Below are positions 17,070-24,113 of a stretch of DNA of 33,277 nucleotides, piece by piece. The stretch is taken from NCBI GenBank assembly GCA_030638735.1, contig DAOWEB010000368.1, forward strand, positions 1-33,277. Direction: 5' to 3'. The DNA is from Spirochaetaceae bacterium. GTDB taxonomy: Bacteria; Spirochaetota; Spirochaetia; B11-G9. The notes below the pieces were generated by a model. That model worked only from the letters and a program-made list of their open reading frames with translations. It searched no databases and was not told the origin of the DNA. Within the stretch, counting starts at the first letter, position 1; each line of letters begins with the position of its first letter. The position numbers and the translations under genes are program-made.

Positions 17070-17797
17070 AATAATTCTCCATCCGGGTCATCTGACTGTA
17101 CAAAGTGCTTATGAATTCTCTGATCCAGTTCCTTTAAAAAGTCTCCATTTTTATTAGACTCAATCTCTTTGTCAGTCAACCTGGATATTTCTTCCTTAAA
17201 CTCATCCAGAGATACAATGGCCTTTTCTGCTTCTGTAGAGACAAAACTACAAAAATCAGCAGTAGAATCATCCATTGCAACGTCAGGATTTGATCTCGAC
17301 AAAATCTGCTCCATAGGCTCTCTTAATTGATTTAAAAAAAATAAAACCGATTCACTGAATGATTCTATCTGATCAAATCGTTGCTCTTTAACAAGATTCT
17401 GACGATGGATTTCTCTATTCTTTAATACCGCTCTAATCCGGGCTATTACTTCAGAAAAATTAAAAGGTTTGGTTATATAATCATCAACTCCAAGCTCAAA
17501 GCCTTCAATCTTATCCCGTACATCATCCATAGCAGAAAACATAATAATAGAAACATCTTTATACTCAGAATATGCCGGATCCTGTTTTAAAAGCCGCGTA
17601 ACCTGCCAGCCGGAGAGCTTAGGCATTACATTATCAAGAAGGATCAGATCCGGCTTGAATTCTGAAACCATCTCCAATGCTATAATTCCATTTTCTGCAC
17701 GCGCAACTTCAAAACCAAGTTTCCCGAGCATTACATCAAAAAAATCAAGATTACGGGGTTCATCATCAACAATTAGAATTTTTGCTTTTTCTTCCAT
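17066..17797 (-). CDS. Response regulator with receiver domain and unknown C-terminal domain
   Basis: Residues 1-125 are a receiver domain with the acidic pair D11/D12, phospho-acceptor D55 (LLDNVMP), S88 at the switch position (MFSAMDD) and K110 (ITKPF). The remaining 118 residues are helical, have no recognisable DNA-binding or enzymatic motif, and may be an interaction domain. No histidine kinase is in the window. The ATG has no ribosome-binding site, and a promoter-like TTGACA lies 29 nt upstream, so the mRNA may be leaderless. Coupled to the cyclase-tail gene downstream. Confidence 0.88.
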   Translation of the reverse strand: MEEKAKILIVDDEPRNLDFFDVMLGKLGFEVARAENGIIALEMVSEFKPDLILLDNVMPKLSGWQVTRLLKQDPAYSEYKDVSIIMFSAMDDVRDKIEGFELGVDDYITKPFNFSEVIARIRAVLKNREIHRQNLVKEQRFDQIESFSESVLFFLNQLREPMEQILSRSNPDVAMDDSTADFCSFVSTEAEKAIVSLDEFKEEISRLTDKEIESNKNGDFLKELDQRIHKHFVQSDDPDGELL

Positions 17798-17803
17798 TAA
17801 TAT

Positions 17804-17832
17804 ATAATCCTATACTTGGAGGCTCTTGTCAA
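17804..17832 (-). promoter_or_regulatory. Candidate promoter for the response regulator, possibly leaderless
   Basis: On the minus strand TTGACA, 17 nt, GATTAT (4 of 6 to consensus). The -10 ends 6 nt before the ATG, so transcription would begin at or next to the start codon. The lack of a ribosome-binding site fits. Confidence 0.45.
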
Positions 17833-17843
17833 TTCAAATTAGT

Positions 17844-17860
17844 CCTTCGACAAGCTCAGG
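17844..17860. repeat. Short 'CCTTCGACAAGCTCAGG' repeat-like word after lnt
   Basis: ccttcgacaagctcagg lies about 22 nt beyond the lnt stop. From memory this word is the core of a dispersed repeat in many unrelated bacterial genomes. Only one copy is in this window, so its repeat status here is not shown. Confidence 0.4.
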
Positions 17861-17882
17861 AACCGAAAAATTAAGGATACCA

Positions 17883-19529
17883 CTATTTATTGAGCTGTAA
17901 ACGTAAATAAATTGATTTTATTATACCTATTAGTATTAAAACAAAAGCAAGAATAATTGATGTATAAGCAAACCAGTCACCCAGGGCGGTATAAATAGTT
18001 GATCTTTCTGTATAAACAGGAACATCTCCAACCAAATAATCTTCAGTAAAGGGTTCAAGAAGAGAAATTATTCTTCCATCAGGATCAATTATTCCCGTCA
18101 TACCTGAATTAGCACTGCGAACAAGACTTCTCCTGTTTTCTATTGCCCTGAAAACAGCCATCTCCAGATGCTGCATCTGTGAAGACAAAGCACCTGACCA
18201 GGAATCATTTGTCAGGTTTACAATAACATCAGCACCATTTCTTACAAAGTTTCTCGATAAATATCCAAAAACATCTTCAAAACATATTGGAGTCGAAAAT
18301 TTTACACCACCAGTTTCGAACACAGTATATTCAGTGCCCTTTTCCCAAAAATGTAGATCATGATTGATAAGAAACTGATATACACCAGGAAGAATAGACT
18401 CATAGGGAAAGTTTTCTGTAAAAGGAACCAGATGGATCTTTCTATAGGTATTTTTAAGCTTTCCATCCTCATAGAGTAATACTGCATTATAATCCTTCTT
18501 GTTATATGAACCATCAGATAATACAGGAGGCAGATTAGGATTTTTCAACTGAACATCATCATTACCAAAAAGATAGGGAACATCTTGTGTTGCAAGAAAC
18601 GTTTTAAGATCATTTACAAGCGCATAGCGCTGCTTGTCAGTCCTGTACCTTGAATGCCAATCAACACCTGGAACAAAAGCCGTCTCTGACCAGATAACAA
18701 TATCCGGATTTTCTTCTACAGCCTTCAGACTTAAATCCTTCAGGATATGAAAATTCCGTTCGTATGTTGTTTGGCCCCCCTCCCAGGAGTCAGAATTATG
18801 CTGAATAAGGGCAACCTTCCATTTAGGAGAATCAGAATAATCTGTCATTACCAGAAAACCGAATATCAAATTCAATACAACCAATCCACCATAGAAATAA
18901 CTATCCACCCGATGGATCCTAAAAAAATCATTAAAACCATTTATTCCATTTTTTAAGGCATTTCCCAAATAAGCGGAGGGCAAAATTACTAAAAACGAGA
19001 CGCCCCACACACCGGTTACAGATGCGATTTGTATAAATGGTTTAATAGTTGACATTGAATAACCAATTATTCCATACGAATACCCTACAAAGCCTTTTGT
19101 GCGCAGATACTCATAAGCTACCCAGCATAACGCCTGAACCAGATATCCATACCTGGGGAAAAGCTTGTCAGCAAGCTTCAATACAGGGAATAAAATTATA
19201 AAATAAGTTGCGTAAATTAGCGGAACAATAATAATTGTTAAGGGATGAAAAGCATAAAGCCAGTAATTAAAGAGTGCATACGTAATAGCACCATAAAAAG
19301 CACCATAGGGAACAATAACCTTCCAGCTGCTTGTATGTACAACAATAAAAACAGGAATTATCGAAATAAAAGCTATTGGTGCAATACCCCAGGTAGATAC
19401 TACACTGGGAAAGGCTAATGAAAATAATACTGAGGATAAAACAAGTAATAGCGACTCGACAGTTGCTTTTTTAAGAATCATTCCAATATTATTTTTTTTA
19501 ATATTTTTTTCTGAATCAGAAGAATACAT
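17883..19529 (-). CDS. lnt: Apolipoprotein N-acyltransferase
   Basis: Lnt adds the third acyl chain to lipoproteins at the inner membrane. The 548-residue protein has about seven hydrophobic helices (residues 27-230 and the last 30) and a nitrilase-type domain with the triad E283 (VIWSETAFVPG), K365 (YRKIHLVPF) and C417 (TPICFED). The NLTNDSW motif is also present. I start at the ATG at 19529 rather than the TTG one codon upstream. It follows hup by 3 nt and is probably translated with it. Its presence fits a lipoprotein-rich diderm such as a spirochaete. Confidence 0.94.
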   Translation of the reverse strand: MYSSDSEKNIKKNNIGMILKKATVESLLLVLSSVLFSLAFPSVVSTWGIAPIAFISIIPVFIVVHTSSWKVIVPYGAFYGAITYALFNYWLYAFHPLTIIIVPLIYATYFIILFPVLKLADKLFPRYGYLVQALCWVAYEYLRTKGFVGYSYGIIGYSMSTIKPFIQIASVTGVWGVSFLVILPSAYLGNALKNGINGFNDFFRIHRVDSYFYGGLVVLNLIFGFLVMTDYSDSPKWKVALIQHNSDSWEGGQTTYERNFHILKDLSLKAVEENPDIVIWSETAFVPGVDWHSRYRTDKQRYALVNDLKTFLATQDVPYLFGNDDVQLKNPNLPPVLSDGSYNKKDYNAVLLYEDGKLKNTYRKIHLVPFTENFPYESILPGVYQFLINHDLHFWEKGTEYTVFETGGVKFSTPICFEDVFGYLSRNFVRNGADVIVNLTNDSWSGALSSQMQHLEMAVFRAIENRRSLVRSANSGMTGIIDPDGRIISLLEPFTEDYLVGDVPVYTERSTIYTALGDWFAYTSIILAFVLILIGIIKSIYLRLQLNK

Positions 19530-19532
19530 CAA

Positions 19533-19838
19533 TCAATCTCTAAGATTCCAGGCAATCTCTTTCAACTGTTTACCTGGTCTGAAAACTGCAACGCCATGAG
19601 TCTCCACAGGTATTATTTCACCGGTTCTGGGATTACGGGCTCTTTCGCGCCCCTTTCGGGTACGTATCTCAAAAGTTCCGAAACCCCTTAATTCTATTAC
19701 CTGATCAGAACTGAGAGCATCTTTCAGATGATCAAACAACTTATCAATTACTTTATGAATATCTGAACGATCAATGTCCAGTTCTTCGTAGATATTATCA
19801 ATAATTTCTGCTTTTGTAAGCTTACTGTTTGATTCCAT
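19533..19838 (-). CDS. hup: HU/IHF-family DNA-binding protein
   Basis: A nucleoid protein that binds and bends DNA as a dimer. The 101-residue sequence has the helical dimerisation part (LTKAEIIDNIYEELDIDRSDIHKVIDKLF) and the DNA-contacting arm with RNPRTGEIIPV, followed by VAVFRPGKQLKE. The extended N-terminus (MESNSK) and an acidic patch differ slightly from E. coli HU. GAGGAAT precedes the ATG. It lies 21 nt after rpsT and directly upstream of lnt. HU versus IHF subtype is not resolved. Confidence 0.93.
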   Translation of the reverse strand: MESNSKLTKAEIIDNIYEELDIDRSDIHKVIDKLFDHLKDALSSDQVIELRGFGTFEIRTRKGRERARNPRTGEIIPVETHGVAVFRPGKQLKEIAWNLRD

Positions 19839-19859
19839 TAATTCCTCTCACCTTTTAAT

Positions 19860-20126
19860 TTAGGCAGTCATGGAATTTAAGACTTTAGTAAGTCTGGATT
19901 TCTTCCTGGCTACAGTTTTTTTGTGAAACAGTCCTTTACCAGCTGAAGTATCAAGAAGTTTAATAATGGAAGTAAGCTCGTTACCGGCTTTATCCTTATC
20001 ATTCTCTTTAACTGCTTCTAAAAATCGTTTTTTTGCAGTAAGAATTGTGCTTTTTGTCATTCTATTCCTAAGTCTTCTTTTTTCACTCTGTCTGTACCTT
20101 TTTGCAGCTTGATCTGTCTTTATCAA
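19860..20126 (-). CDS. rpsT: 30S ribosomal protein S20, TTG start
   Basis: The 88-residue basic protein carries the S20 signature AAKRYRQSEKRRLRNRMTKST and LDTSAGKGLFHKKTVARKKSRL. It binds 16S rRNA in the small subunit. The start is a TTG at 20126 with a strong GGAGG 5 nt upstream, and no ATG alternative fits the conserved N-terminus. In E. coli rpsT also starts at UUG and is autoregulated at translation, so the rare start may be conserved control. A near-consensus promoter lies just upstream, and hup and lnt follow closely. Confidence 0.93.
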   Translation of the reverse strand: MIKTDQAAKRYRQSEKRRLRNRMTKSTILTAKKRFLEAVKENDKDKAGNELTSIIKLLDTSAGKGLFHKKTVARKKSRLTKVLNSMTA

Positions 20127-20149
20127 TGTATCCTCCAGGATTAATATTC

Positions 20150-20178
20150 ATTATAGTAACAATTCAGCAAATTATCAA
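20150..20178 (-). promoter_or_regulatory. Strong candidate sigma-70 promoter for rpsT-hup-lnt
   Basis: On the minus strand TTGATA, 17 nt, perfect TATAAT, 23 nt before the rpsT start. A second overlapping pair (TTGACA at 20192-20197, 17 nt, TAATTT at 20169-20174) may give a tandem promoter. This suits a highly expressed ribosomal-protein operon. Confidence 0.7.
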
Positions 20179-20238
20179 AATTACAGCTAACTGTCAAGAT
20201 ATCTACTGGACAAGCTTAATTTATGGACATCACAAAAG

Positions 20239-21162
20239 CTATTGGTCAGCAAAAAAAGTTTCCAGTATTGTCCATTTACCGGAATCTTTCTTCATAAAAG
20301 AATCTAAGGGAACAGTAAAAAATCTACCATCACTTGAAACAACTGTAATCTTTTTAGTTATTACATTAGTATCCAGAACCTTAAACTGCTCCTCACCGGA
20401 TAAGACTCTACTTCCTTCAGATGGGTACTTATGTTTTTCTTCCAGATAAAAATCATACTCATAGGATAAACAACACAGTAAACGTCCGCAAGGGCCTGAT
20501 ATTTTCATAGAATTCAAAGAAAGGCTCTGTTCCTTTGCCATTTTTATGGAAACAGGTTTAAGCTTATCAGTTACACCATTACAGCAGTAGTTTCTACCAC
20601 AAACTGCAAGCCCTCCTAATACTCTGGATTCATCCCGAACACCAATTTGTCTAAGTTCAATTCTCATTTTAAAAATTGATACAAGATTCTTAACCAGGTC
20701 TCTAAAATCCACCCGCGACTCGGCAGTGAAGAAAAAAAGTATTTTAGACTCTTCAAGTAAATAGTGGGCTGAAATAAGTTTCATATCAAGTTTGTGTTCA
20801 ATTATTTTTATTTTACAAAGCCTTAAAGCTTCTTTTTCCCTCTCAAGGTTCTTCTCATATTTAGAAAGATCCTTTTCATCTGCAATCCTGATTATATTCT
20901 CTATATTATCTTTTTCAGATTTGCAAATACACTTCACAGGTCCAAGGACTACAGCAAGATCTTTACCATATCTGGAATTAATTATAATAAAATCACCTCT
21001 TTTGACCTGATCATCATTTTCCATTCTACAAGTTTGAGTTTCACTTGAATGTAAAACTTTTACCGTACAATAATGTAACTCACTTTCACCACAGCTCATA
21101 TTAGAACAAGAAGCATGGTTTACAACTTCTTCGCTTACCTGGTTATCTATATTGTCACTCAT
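20239..21162 (-). CDS. ricT: PSP1/RicT (YaaT)-family protein
   Basis: RicT family proteins (B. subtilis YaaT) bind an Fe-S cluster and, with RicA and RicF, control RNase Y-dependent RNA maturation. The PSP1 core is here: the RGDFIIINSRYGKDLAVVLG segment, then CGRNYCC (C188, C193, C194) and SGPCGRLLCCLSYE (C225, C230, C231), the conserved cysteines. The N-terminus adds a Cys-containing tail (CSNMSC) and there is further Cys at 78-80 (CIC). At 307 residues it is somewhat longer than the B. subtilis protein. It lies 21 nt after a YaaR gene. No RicA or RicF is visible in the window. Confidence 0.88.
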   Translation of the reverse strand: MSDNIDNQVSEEVVNHASCSNMSCGESELHYCTVKVLHSSETQTCRMENDDQVKRGDFIIINSRYGKDLAVVLGPVKCICKSEKDNIENIIRIADEKDLSKYEKNLEREKEALRLCKIKIIEHKLDMKLISAHYLLEESKILFFFTAESRVDFRDLVKNLVSIFKMRIELRQIGVRDESRVLGGLAVCGRNYCCNGVTDKLKPVSIKMAKEQSLSLNSMKISGPCGRLLCCLSYEYDFYLEEKHKYPSEGSRVLSGEEQFKVLDTNVITKKITVVSSDGRFFTVPLDSFMKKDSGKWTILETFFADQ

Positions 21163-21183
21163 TTTCTTACTCCTGAGTTAATT

Positions 21184-21669
21184 TTATTTTAGAAGATTAA
21201 CAATAAGTCCATTAATTTCTTCAATTTTTTCAAGAATAAAGAGCTTATCCGACTGATTCTGTAATACACCTGCAGCCAAACGCTCAAGCTTCTCATCCAC
21301 TACTCTGATTATTGTATACTTTTTTTGTTTTTTCAATGGATTAAAATTTGATCCGGCACTTGTATCGACTTCAAGAGAATTCTTTACTACAAATCTTAGA
21401 AATTTAGATACCGCTCCTTTATAAACCTTTACATTTTGAAGAGTGGGAAGTTCTTTTAAGTTCTCTCCGGCTTCATGAATACTATCCAGAAGATCTTCCA
21501 GATCCAAATCCGAATAATCAATGGAGTCAAAACCTACAGCTTGATTTTTGTCAATATCCAAAAGTGATGAAAAGCTTAACTTTTTAACTTCACTTTTATC
21601 TACTTTTTTTCTGGAAGTACTTGAATTTTTTTTCCGGTATGATCTACCGGAAGCAGTAATTTTTTCCAT
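21184..21669 (-). CDS. YaaR-family protein (DUF327)
   Basis: The 161-residue protein has a basic, Ser-rich disordered N-terminus (about 1-30). An alpha-helical domain follows with the YaaR pattern: LEDLLDSIHEAGENLKELPTLQNVKVYKGAVSKFLRFV, then KKYTIIRVVDEKLERLA. Function is unknown. In Firmicutes yaaR lies close to yaaT, as here, which supports a shared role. Its start overlaps the bactofilin stop by 1 bp (TAATG), indicating translational coupling to a cytoskeletal gene. The family match is by motif memory, not by search. Confidence 0.8.
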   Translation of the reverse strand: MEKITASGRSYRKKNSSTSRKKVDKSEVKKLSFSSLLDIDKNQAVGFDSIDYSDLDLEDLLDSIHEAGENLKELPTLQNVKVYKGAVSKFLRFVVKNSLEVDTSAGSNFNPLKKQKKYTIIRVVDEKLERLAAGVLQNQSDKLFILEKIEEINGLIVNLLK

Positions 21670-22109
21670 TACTGCCCGATTTTTGCAGGGTTATACTTTT
21701 CGAGTCCTTCCCCTTCTATGAAATTCGATGATAATTTGGAGTTATCGGGAGCCGGAGCTTCATCGATACTTGCAATCAGACACACCCCGTTAAGAATGAC
21801 ACCATCTTCGGAAATGAGACGGGGAGTTGAAACATTACCTATCAGCATACCTGTTGATAAAATAACAACCTTCCCCTTAGACACAATATCTCCCTTGACC
21901 ACACCGCCAATAACAACTGTATCTGCTTTAATTGTACATTCCGCCCGACCGTTTTTGCCTATTAATACTTTCCCGTCTGTTCTGATATTACCTATAAAAT
22001 CACCATCAATACGCAGTAATCCATTAAGTTCAAGATCTCCGACAAACCTTGTACCATCTCCGACAATAGAATTTATAAATACACCGCTTTTTCCAAGATG
22101 ATCACTCAT
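21669..22109 (-). CDS. Bactofilin (polymer-forming cytoskeletal protein), copy 2
   Basis: The 146-residue protein has the bactofilin beta-helix repeat (FVGDLELNGLLRIDGDFIGNI, GKVLIGKNGRAECTI, DTVVIGGVVKGDIVS, KVVILSTGMLIGNVS, LISEDGVILNG) flanked by short polar tails. It sits directly downstream of a membrane-anchored M23 peptidase and is coupled to YaaR. Bactofilin next to an M23 endopeptidase recurs in bacteria where the pair sets cell curvature or helicity, and bactofilin affects helical shape in Leptospira. A role in spirochaete body shape is a reasonable inference. Confidence 0.92.
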   Translation of the reverse strand: MSDHLGKSGVFINSIVGDGTRFVGDLELNGLLRIDGDFIGNIRTDGKVLIGKNGRAECTIKADTVVIGGVVKGDIVSKGKVVILSTGMLIGNVSTPRLISEDGVILNGVCLIASIDEAPAPDNSKLSSNFIEGEGLEKYNPAKIGQ

Positions 22110-22146
22110 GCTTAATTATTCCTATTGAAGTAACAAAGATTTTATT

Positions 22147-23172
22147 TTAATGAATACCAGAATTAATATCGAGAAATCTCAGAGGATCAACCACCTGAGA
22201 GCCTATTCGAACTTCAAAATGAAGATGCTGCCCTGTAGATAAGCCTGTATTCCCCATTGTACCCAACTTCTGACCCTGGGTTACAGTATCACCTTCTTCA
22301 ACATAAACCTTATCCATATGTGCATATTTAGTACTATACCCATAAGAATGACGTATTATAACATAATTACCAAAACCCATTGCATCGTACATTCTCTCTA
22401 CAACCTTTCCATTTGCGGCTGCATTAATTAAAACACCACGTCTATATGAGGCAATATCTATACCTTTATGCAAATACCACTGTCCTGTAAAAGGGTGTAT
22501 TTCCGGTCCAAAATAGTTAGTAATTCTGCCAATACCTGAACCAACAGGCCATACAGTAGGTAAATCTGCAAGAAGATCTCCCTGGGAAGCAAAAATATCT
22601 GTAACCATTTCCAGAGACTCTCCGGACTTACTTAAAAATGTTTTTAAACTCTGAAGGTCTGTAATTTCCTTTAAAGTACCACCATCCTGTTCCTCAATAT
22701 CATAAAAAGAAGCCAGATCACCACCCGCATTAGAATCCGGATTGGTACTGTTTACTTCTATTCCCAGGATTCCCAGAGTACTGTTCAAAGAAGTCTCAAA
22801 ACTTCGGGAGACCTTTCTAAGCTCATTCACCTCATCACGCATAATCTCAAGACTGGCACTGGTATCCTTCAATGCTTCTGTTTTTGTACTCAGTAATTGA
22901 GAAAGTCCGCTGAACTGTGTACTGAAAACAAAAAAAACAAGAATAATTCCCGAAAGAATAAAAGAGATAAATACAAGTGAAAATACTGAAATTTTAAAAT
23001 TGAAGATTTTCTTCTCTGAGTGAGGAATCAGCATAACAGTAAAACGCTGCTTACCCAGTTTTATTACTTTTTTATAAAACCCTGCAACAGCAGAACCTAT
23101 CATGCTGAAATGTCTGATAAAAAAATCCAAAACTATATTTTCAACTTTTTTATAGTTATGAGCCGATGACAT
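22147..23172 (-). CDS. Membrane-anchored M23 (LytM) peptidoglycan endopeptidase
   Basis: The 341-residue protein has one transmembrane helix (about 60-83), a short coiled coil (about 95-130), a linker and a C-terminal LytM domain. The domain retains the metal site: H235 and D239 (HKGID), H285 (YAHM) and the HLHFE pair (H316, H318). It is predicted to cut peptide cross-links in the periplasm. The ATG has GGAGGAG 5 nt upstream, and a strong promoter lies 25 nt further on. Gene order M23-bactofilin-yaaR-ricT suggests the cytoplasmic N-terminus (about 59 residues) may contact the bactofilin filament. Confidence 0.93.
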   Translation of the reverse strand: MSSAHNYKKVENIVLDFFIRHFSMIGSAVAGFYKKVIKLGKQRFTVMLIPHSEKKIFNFKISVFSLVFISFILSGIILVFFVFSTQFSGLSQLLSTKTEALKDTSASLEIMRDEVNELRKVSRSFETSLNSTLGILGIEVNSTNPDSNAGGDLASFYDIEEQDGGTLKEITDLQSLKTFLSKSGESLEMVTDIFASQGDLLADLPTVWPVGSGIGRITNYFGPEIHPFTGQWYLHKGIDIASYRRGVLINAAANGKVVERMYDAMGFGNYVIIRHSYGYSTKYAHMDKVYVEEGDTVTQGQKLGTMGNTGLSTGQHLHFEVRIGSQVVDPLRFLDINSGIH

Positions 23173-23196
23173 TCAATCTCCTCCAAAGAATGAATT

Positions 23197-23225
23197 AGGA
23201 TACCATTATGATAAAATATTGTCAA
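23197..23225 (-). promoter_or_regulatory. Strong candidate sigma-70 promoter for the M23-bactofilin operon
   Basis: On the minus strand a perfect TTGACA, 17 nt, TATCCT. It lies 25 nt upstream of the M23 ATG, between divergent genes. Confidence 0.65.
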
Positions 23226-23231
23226 ATGTAA

Positions 23232-23298
23232 TTGACGTCACTAATTCTACGTGATACTGTTTTTGTGTAATCTGTTTCCAGGAACAGAATAGTATAAT
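23232..23298 (+). promoter_or_regulatory. Plus-strand promoter region for tatD-dusB with an inverted repeat
   Basis: Two candidate promoter elements face tatD: TTGACG-17 nt-TACTGT (23232-23260), and a perfect TATAAT (23293-23298) that lacks a -35. The inverted repeat tctgtt-N6-aacaga (23271-23288) covers the place where that -35 should be, which suits an activator or repressor site. Prediction only. Confidence 0.4.
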
Positions 23299-23311
23299 AA
23301 TCTTCACCTTA

Positions 23312-24097
23312 ATGGAAAATCTTATGAAACTGTTTGATACTCATGCTCATATTGGGCTAATTACAGAAGACCCAATTGACCAGCTAATAATTACCCAGGA
23401 AGCAAAACAAGAGGGAATTGCACATATTTTAAGCATCTGCAACAATCTCCAGGATTTCTTTCAGGTTTACCAGAACCTTTCAACAGCAACACATATATAT
23501 CATAGTATCGGCGTTTCTCCTTCAGAAGTTATGCATCCGGGAAAGGATTGGGAATTAAAAATTGAAGAAGGAATAAAACTAGATAGAATTGTAGCTATTG
23601 GAGAAATTGGTCTTGATTATTATAGGAAATTTGGAAACAAAGATTCTCAAATAGAATTATTTATCAGACAACTTGAGCTTGCTCATCAATACAATCTACC
23701 TGTTGTTATACACAACAGAGAAGCTGGAAGAGATGTACTGGAAATTTTAAGAGATAAACTTCCTCCAAAGGGAGGAGTTCTTCATTGCTATTCTGAAAAC
23801 TGGGAATTTGCACAAGAAGCTCTGAATCTAAATCTTTATTTTTCATTTGCAGGGAATGTAACTTACCGGAATGCCCGGAATCTTCATGAAACTGCAAAAA
23901 ATCTGCCCCTGGACAGGATTCTTATTGAGTCAGAAAGCCCTTTTATGGTGCCCTCCGCTTTTCGGGGAAAGAGAAATAAACCAGCTTATTTAAAAGCAAC
24001 AGCTGAATTTATTGCAGAACTCCGGGAAGAAGATATAGAAATGGTAAGTTCAACTCTTTATGAAAACAGCCTACGTTTTTTTGGACTGAACTCATAA
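23312..24097 (+). CDS. TatD-family metal-dependent hydrolase (DNase-like)
   Basis: TatD proteins are TIM-barrel, two-metal nucleases. The 261-residue protein has the N-terminal DTHAHI, the GEIGLDYYRKF acidic site, and the histidines in VIHNREAG and VLHCYSE. The C-terminal RGKRNKPAYL element is also there. One departure stands out: the usual (E)TDSP metal-ligand motif reads ESESP, replacing the conserved Asp with Glu. Activity may be altered. The start could instead be the ATG at 23324 (MKLFDTHAHI), which fits family N-termini better but has only a weak ribosome-binding site. It lies 16 nt before dusB, probably co-transcribed. Confidence 0.9.
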   Translation: MENLMKLFDTHAHIGLITEDPIDQLIITQEAKQEGIAHILSICNNLQDFFQVYQNLSTATHIYHSIGVSPSEVMHPGKDWELKIEEGIKLDRIVAIGEIGLDYYRKFGNKDSQIELFIRQLELAHQYNLPVVIHNREAGRDVLEILRDKLPPKGGVLHCYSENWEFAQEALNLNLYFSFAGNVTYRNARNLHETAKNLPLDRILIESESPFMVPSAFRGKRNKPAYLKATAEFIAELREEDIEMVSSTLYENSLRFFGLNS

Positions 24098-24113
24098 TTT
24101 CAGGATTGATAAT

